A stretch of DNA of 17,413 nucleotides, taken from contig JAEWIY010000101.1 of assembly GCA_023386835.1 (NCBI GenBank), positions 1 through 17,413 of the forward strand. The letters are read 5' to 3'. Made by a program: the position numbers and the translations under genes. The notes below the pieces were generated by a model. It had not been told where the DNA came from. It saw only the letters and a program-made list of their open reading frames with translations, and did no database searches. Below, one piece after another: positions 16,701-17,413 of this stretch; position 1 is the stretch's first letter; each line of letters opens with the position of its first letter. Source of the stretch: Verrucomicrobiota bacterium (GTDB taxonomy: Bacteria > Verrucomicrobiota > Verrucomicrobiia > Opitutales > Opitutaceae).

Positions 16701-16864
16701 GTGACCGCAGCGCTGTTCACGTAGTCGCCCGTGCTTTCATTCAGCACTCGACCTTGGACAACACCCGTATTGGCGCTTTGCGCATGAAGGGGAAGGTGAA
16801 GAAGCAGGCCTGCCAAAAGCGCAGCCGCGAAACGGATCAAGCTAAGCGCGGGGTAAGGTTTCAT
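13775..16864 (-). CDS. TonB-dependent outer-membrane receptor with carboxypeptidase-regulatory-like domain
   Basis: This 1029-residue outer-membrane beta-barrel imports a large substrate using TonB energy. Residues 1-28 are a signal peptide (LLAGLLLHLPLHA). Residues about 34-111 form a CarboxypepD_reg-like beta-sandwich (VVQGRVLNESTGDYV, LTDTSGWYQLSGVPAG). 'EDVVVLSAFDVTA' (122-134) is the likely TonB-box region. The plug starts near 145 (SASIKNVVSTDEFGDVTEGN, then LPGITIDYTG and ISVRGVGPSFTQVTLDG). The barrel runs to the last residues, TFGVKGRF, ending in the aromatic residue needed for outer-membrane insertion. The length is typical of TonB-Xanth-Caul type receptors. There is no SusD partner, unlike Bacteroidetes systems. 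Plausible ligands are oligosaccharides processed by the neighbouring hydrolases (inference). A putative operator lies 39-52 bp before the ATG. Confidence 0.93.
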   Translation of the reverse strand: MKPYPALSLIRFAAALLAGLLLHLPLHAQSANTGVVQGRVLNESTGDYVNSAAVTVAGTNLRTLTDTSGWYQLSGVPAGVVELRVTHATTVDRTLQATVTPGATLTLDIPLKSVATRGVAGEDVVVLSAFDVTAQRELDAAAIAINDQRHSASIKNVVSTDEFGDVTEGNVGDFAKFLPGITIDYTGTDARTISVRGVGPSFTQVTLDGAQLASANSSNPGRQFELEQVSINNTSRIEVFKSRTPDIAANALGGAVNLVSRSAFERRDPSLTYRAFLSLNGDADKSLKKSPGPSENRTRKIRPGGDFVWIHPVSQNFGYTVSVLHSDVFNQQDYGNPLWSPHAQTRAGATPSEPYLSNYNNRAGPKETQRQSIGTTLDWRVTPADVISFNVQWNAYDAFFANRQNSFDQSATAVAPQAYSPTFTHGAPGTGQVTMIHQQVDKYGKTYSGDLRWKHTGQIWRMDAGVAHSHATNYYKDTDFGHFERINVRLRGQPKSTLYNNYRPTVRYEDIDGFPNRIVVLDGATGEPIDLSDPSNYNVLSAGPTDAESFDQFTTARFNIGRDLGLSFPLSIKAGGLVQKQVRDIRRNAGGNLDFVGPDRTPNSADDNYALYDLIDEDFFTTYPFNGPRMPTPSPSKFYRLYQEHPEYFRDTNPQNLIINTVNNSRRFEETISAAYLMADARLFAEKLRVVTGVRFERTDDEGWGALINPAVGKDITDPVERAKVQYIERGFHRKNSYDDIYPSVDLAWEIRDSLILRAAYAKSIGRPDLNYILPSVNVPDITVSNSKVITVTNSALLPATADNLDLSLEYYFRKTGVVSVGVFRKDFKNFNGSAPDLEATDELLEQFNVPNPELYNDGTFVIRTRQNVGDAVVEGIEFNYRQVLDFEGLPQWARNFTVFANGQQLDMSGSDYADFTNFIRRTVSWGIKYSARKFTAQVNVNHRGLQRLGVSAAAAGPNVWQYRSPRDLVDANFEYRIRPAVSVFVNVRNLLNDPLEVLHYGDETPDYAKLRSQEVFGAAWTFGVKGRF

Positions 16865-16902
16865 TGGGGTGAGGTGGTTAAAGAAGCGAAAACCGAGCTA
16901 GT

Positions 16903-16916
16903 TGACATCGGTGTCG
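16903..16916. promoter_or_regulatory. Putative LacI-family operator upstream of the TonB receptor
   Basis: TGACATCGGTGTCG matches TGACATCGATGTCA at 12 of 14 positions, keeping the left half perfect and the central CpG. It lies 39 bp upstream of the receptor ATG (minus strand), where a bound repressor would block transcription. Confidence 0.5.
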
Positions 16917-16962
16917 TTCTACTTTGCAAGGATGAACATTCACTCCATTGAACTTTTTGGTT

Positions 16963-16970
16963 CATCGATG
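16963..16970. promoter_or_regulatory. Partial operator core CATCGATG, far upstream of the TonB receptor
   Basis: The 8-bp core of the locus operator recurs here, 57 bp (centre to centre) from the site at 16903-16916. The flanks do not extend the palindrome: only 10 of 14 consensus positions match. It may be an auxiliary site or chance. Confidence 0.3.
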
Positions 16971-17117
16971 TCGTCTGAGCGGCGCGATCGCACTCTTGGC
17001 GCCCTTTCAGAAGCACCGGATACTCCGGACTTCCTTGTTTTACCCCAAAACGGACCCCCTATCCGGCTACCACGACGCGCCGAGGGACACTCCTAGCTTC
17101 CTTCTGCGCCGAAGAAG

Positions 17118-17360
17118 CTATGCGTTCTCCGGGGACCCTGGCTTCGACCAAGAGATAAGCAGCGTTCCCGTGACGTTGTGCGCGACGATCCGCCCTGAGT
17201 CCTCCCGCGTCGTCCTTTCCCGGCCCATTCCGAGATAGCTCCCCTCTTCCTGGAAGCGAACGCTCCGGTGGGTGTCCGGCTCAGGCAGGAACACGACCGT
17301 CGCGTCAACCAGCCCGGTCACGAGCAACCTGCGGTCGACGTCGACCGCGCCCGGATACTT
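17118..17360 (-). pseudogene. Possible 3' end of an unidentified minus-strand gene, perhaps frameshifted
   Basis: The minus frame from 17360 to the stop at 17118-17120 encodes about 80 residues with normal-looking protein composition and alternating hydrophobic stretches (RLLVTGLVDATVVFLPEP, then GRIVAHNVTGTLLISW). A stop at 17361-17363 closes it. The adjacent frame stays open from there to the window edge and ends in EVSVK; removing one A from the AAAA run at 17359-17362 would join the two smoothly. It may be the tail of a gene lying beyond the right edge, a decayed gene, or chance. I do not recognise the family. Confidence 0.3.
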
Positions 17361-17413
17361 TTACCGACACCTCACCTCGCCGGCCGCGGATTGTTGGACC
17401 AAAACCCCGCCCA

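Larger units (their letters stand above)
16865..17117. other. Upstream region of the TonB receptor
   Basis: These 253 bp hold the receptor promoter and the operator-like sequences at 16903-16916 and 16963-16970. I see no coding frame I would support. No -35/-10 pair stands out; a TAGAAC on the minus strand near 16918 is a weak -10 candidate. If the fragment at 17118-17360 is not real, the gene-free stretch runs to the window end (549 bp). Confidence 0.5.

Noticed and set aside
1..17413. tRNA or rRNA genes, CRISPR arrays, insertion sequences, integrases
   Set aside because: No cloverleaf-like sequence, regularly spaced repeat series, transposase or integrase motifs were seen on either strand.

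Overview
The window is high-GC DNA whose gene content points to Verrucomicrobiota, most likely family Opitutaceae. The clearest marker is the 1029-residue TonB-dependent receptor: it has a short carboxypeptidase-regulatory-like domain, then a 'VVVLSAFDVTA' segment and a 'SIKNVVSTDEFGDVTEGNVG' plug start, a style I associate with Opitutus-like receptors. This assignment is from memory of the family, not from a search. Shine-Dalgarno sequences are mostly absent, so several starts were placed by signal peptide or family alignment.

Layout, left to right. Positions 1-67 hold the signal-peptide start of a minus-strand gene that leaves the window, and 82-1260 a secreted CE1-like esterase 14 bp upstream of it. 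Positions 1610-3865 (plus) hold a 751-residue protein joining a class I SAM methyltransferase, an HNH nuclease and a LexA/S24 self-cleaving peptidase. It is flanked by roughly 350 and 440 bp without genes and looks unrelated to its sugar-metabolism neighbours. Positions 4305-6179 (minus) hold a secreted GH127/DUF1680 enzyme and 6352-7320 (plus) a secreted metallophosphoesterase. The minus-strand pair 11067 to 7572 encodes an ADP-ribosylglycohydrolase-fold protein followed by a sodium:solute symporter, divergent from a LacI-family regulator (11280-12284, plus). Positions 13637-12393 (minus) hold a cytoplasmic GH63/MGH1-like hydrolase and 16864-13775 (minus) the TonB receptor. The right edge may hold the 3' end of another, possibly frameshifted, minus-strand gene.

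Most genes outside 1610-3865 fit one carbohydrate-use locus: the TonB receptor takes a glycan across the outer membrane, secreted GH127 and esterase trim and de-esterify it, the symporter takes up a product, and the cytoplasmic hydrolase cuts imported oligosaccharide. A near-palindrome, consensus TGACATCGATGTCA with a central CpG as LacI-family proteins prefer, occurs at the phosphoesterase start, twice by the ADP-ribosylglycohydrolase/lacI promoter, and upstream of the TonB receptor. It probably ties these units into one local regulon. The esterase unit has no visible copy.

The two points most worth following are the methyltransferase-HNH-S24 fusion, a candidate damage-triggered defence or stress effector, and the shared operator set. 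No tRNA, rRNA, CRISPR array, transposase or integrase was seen.
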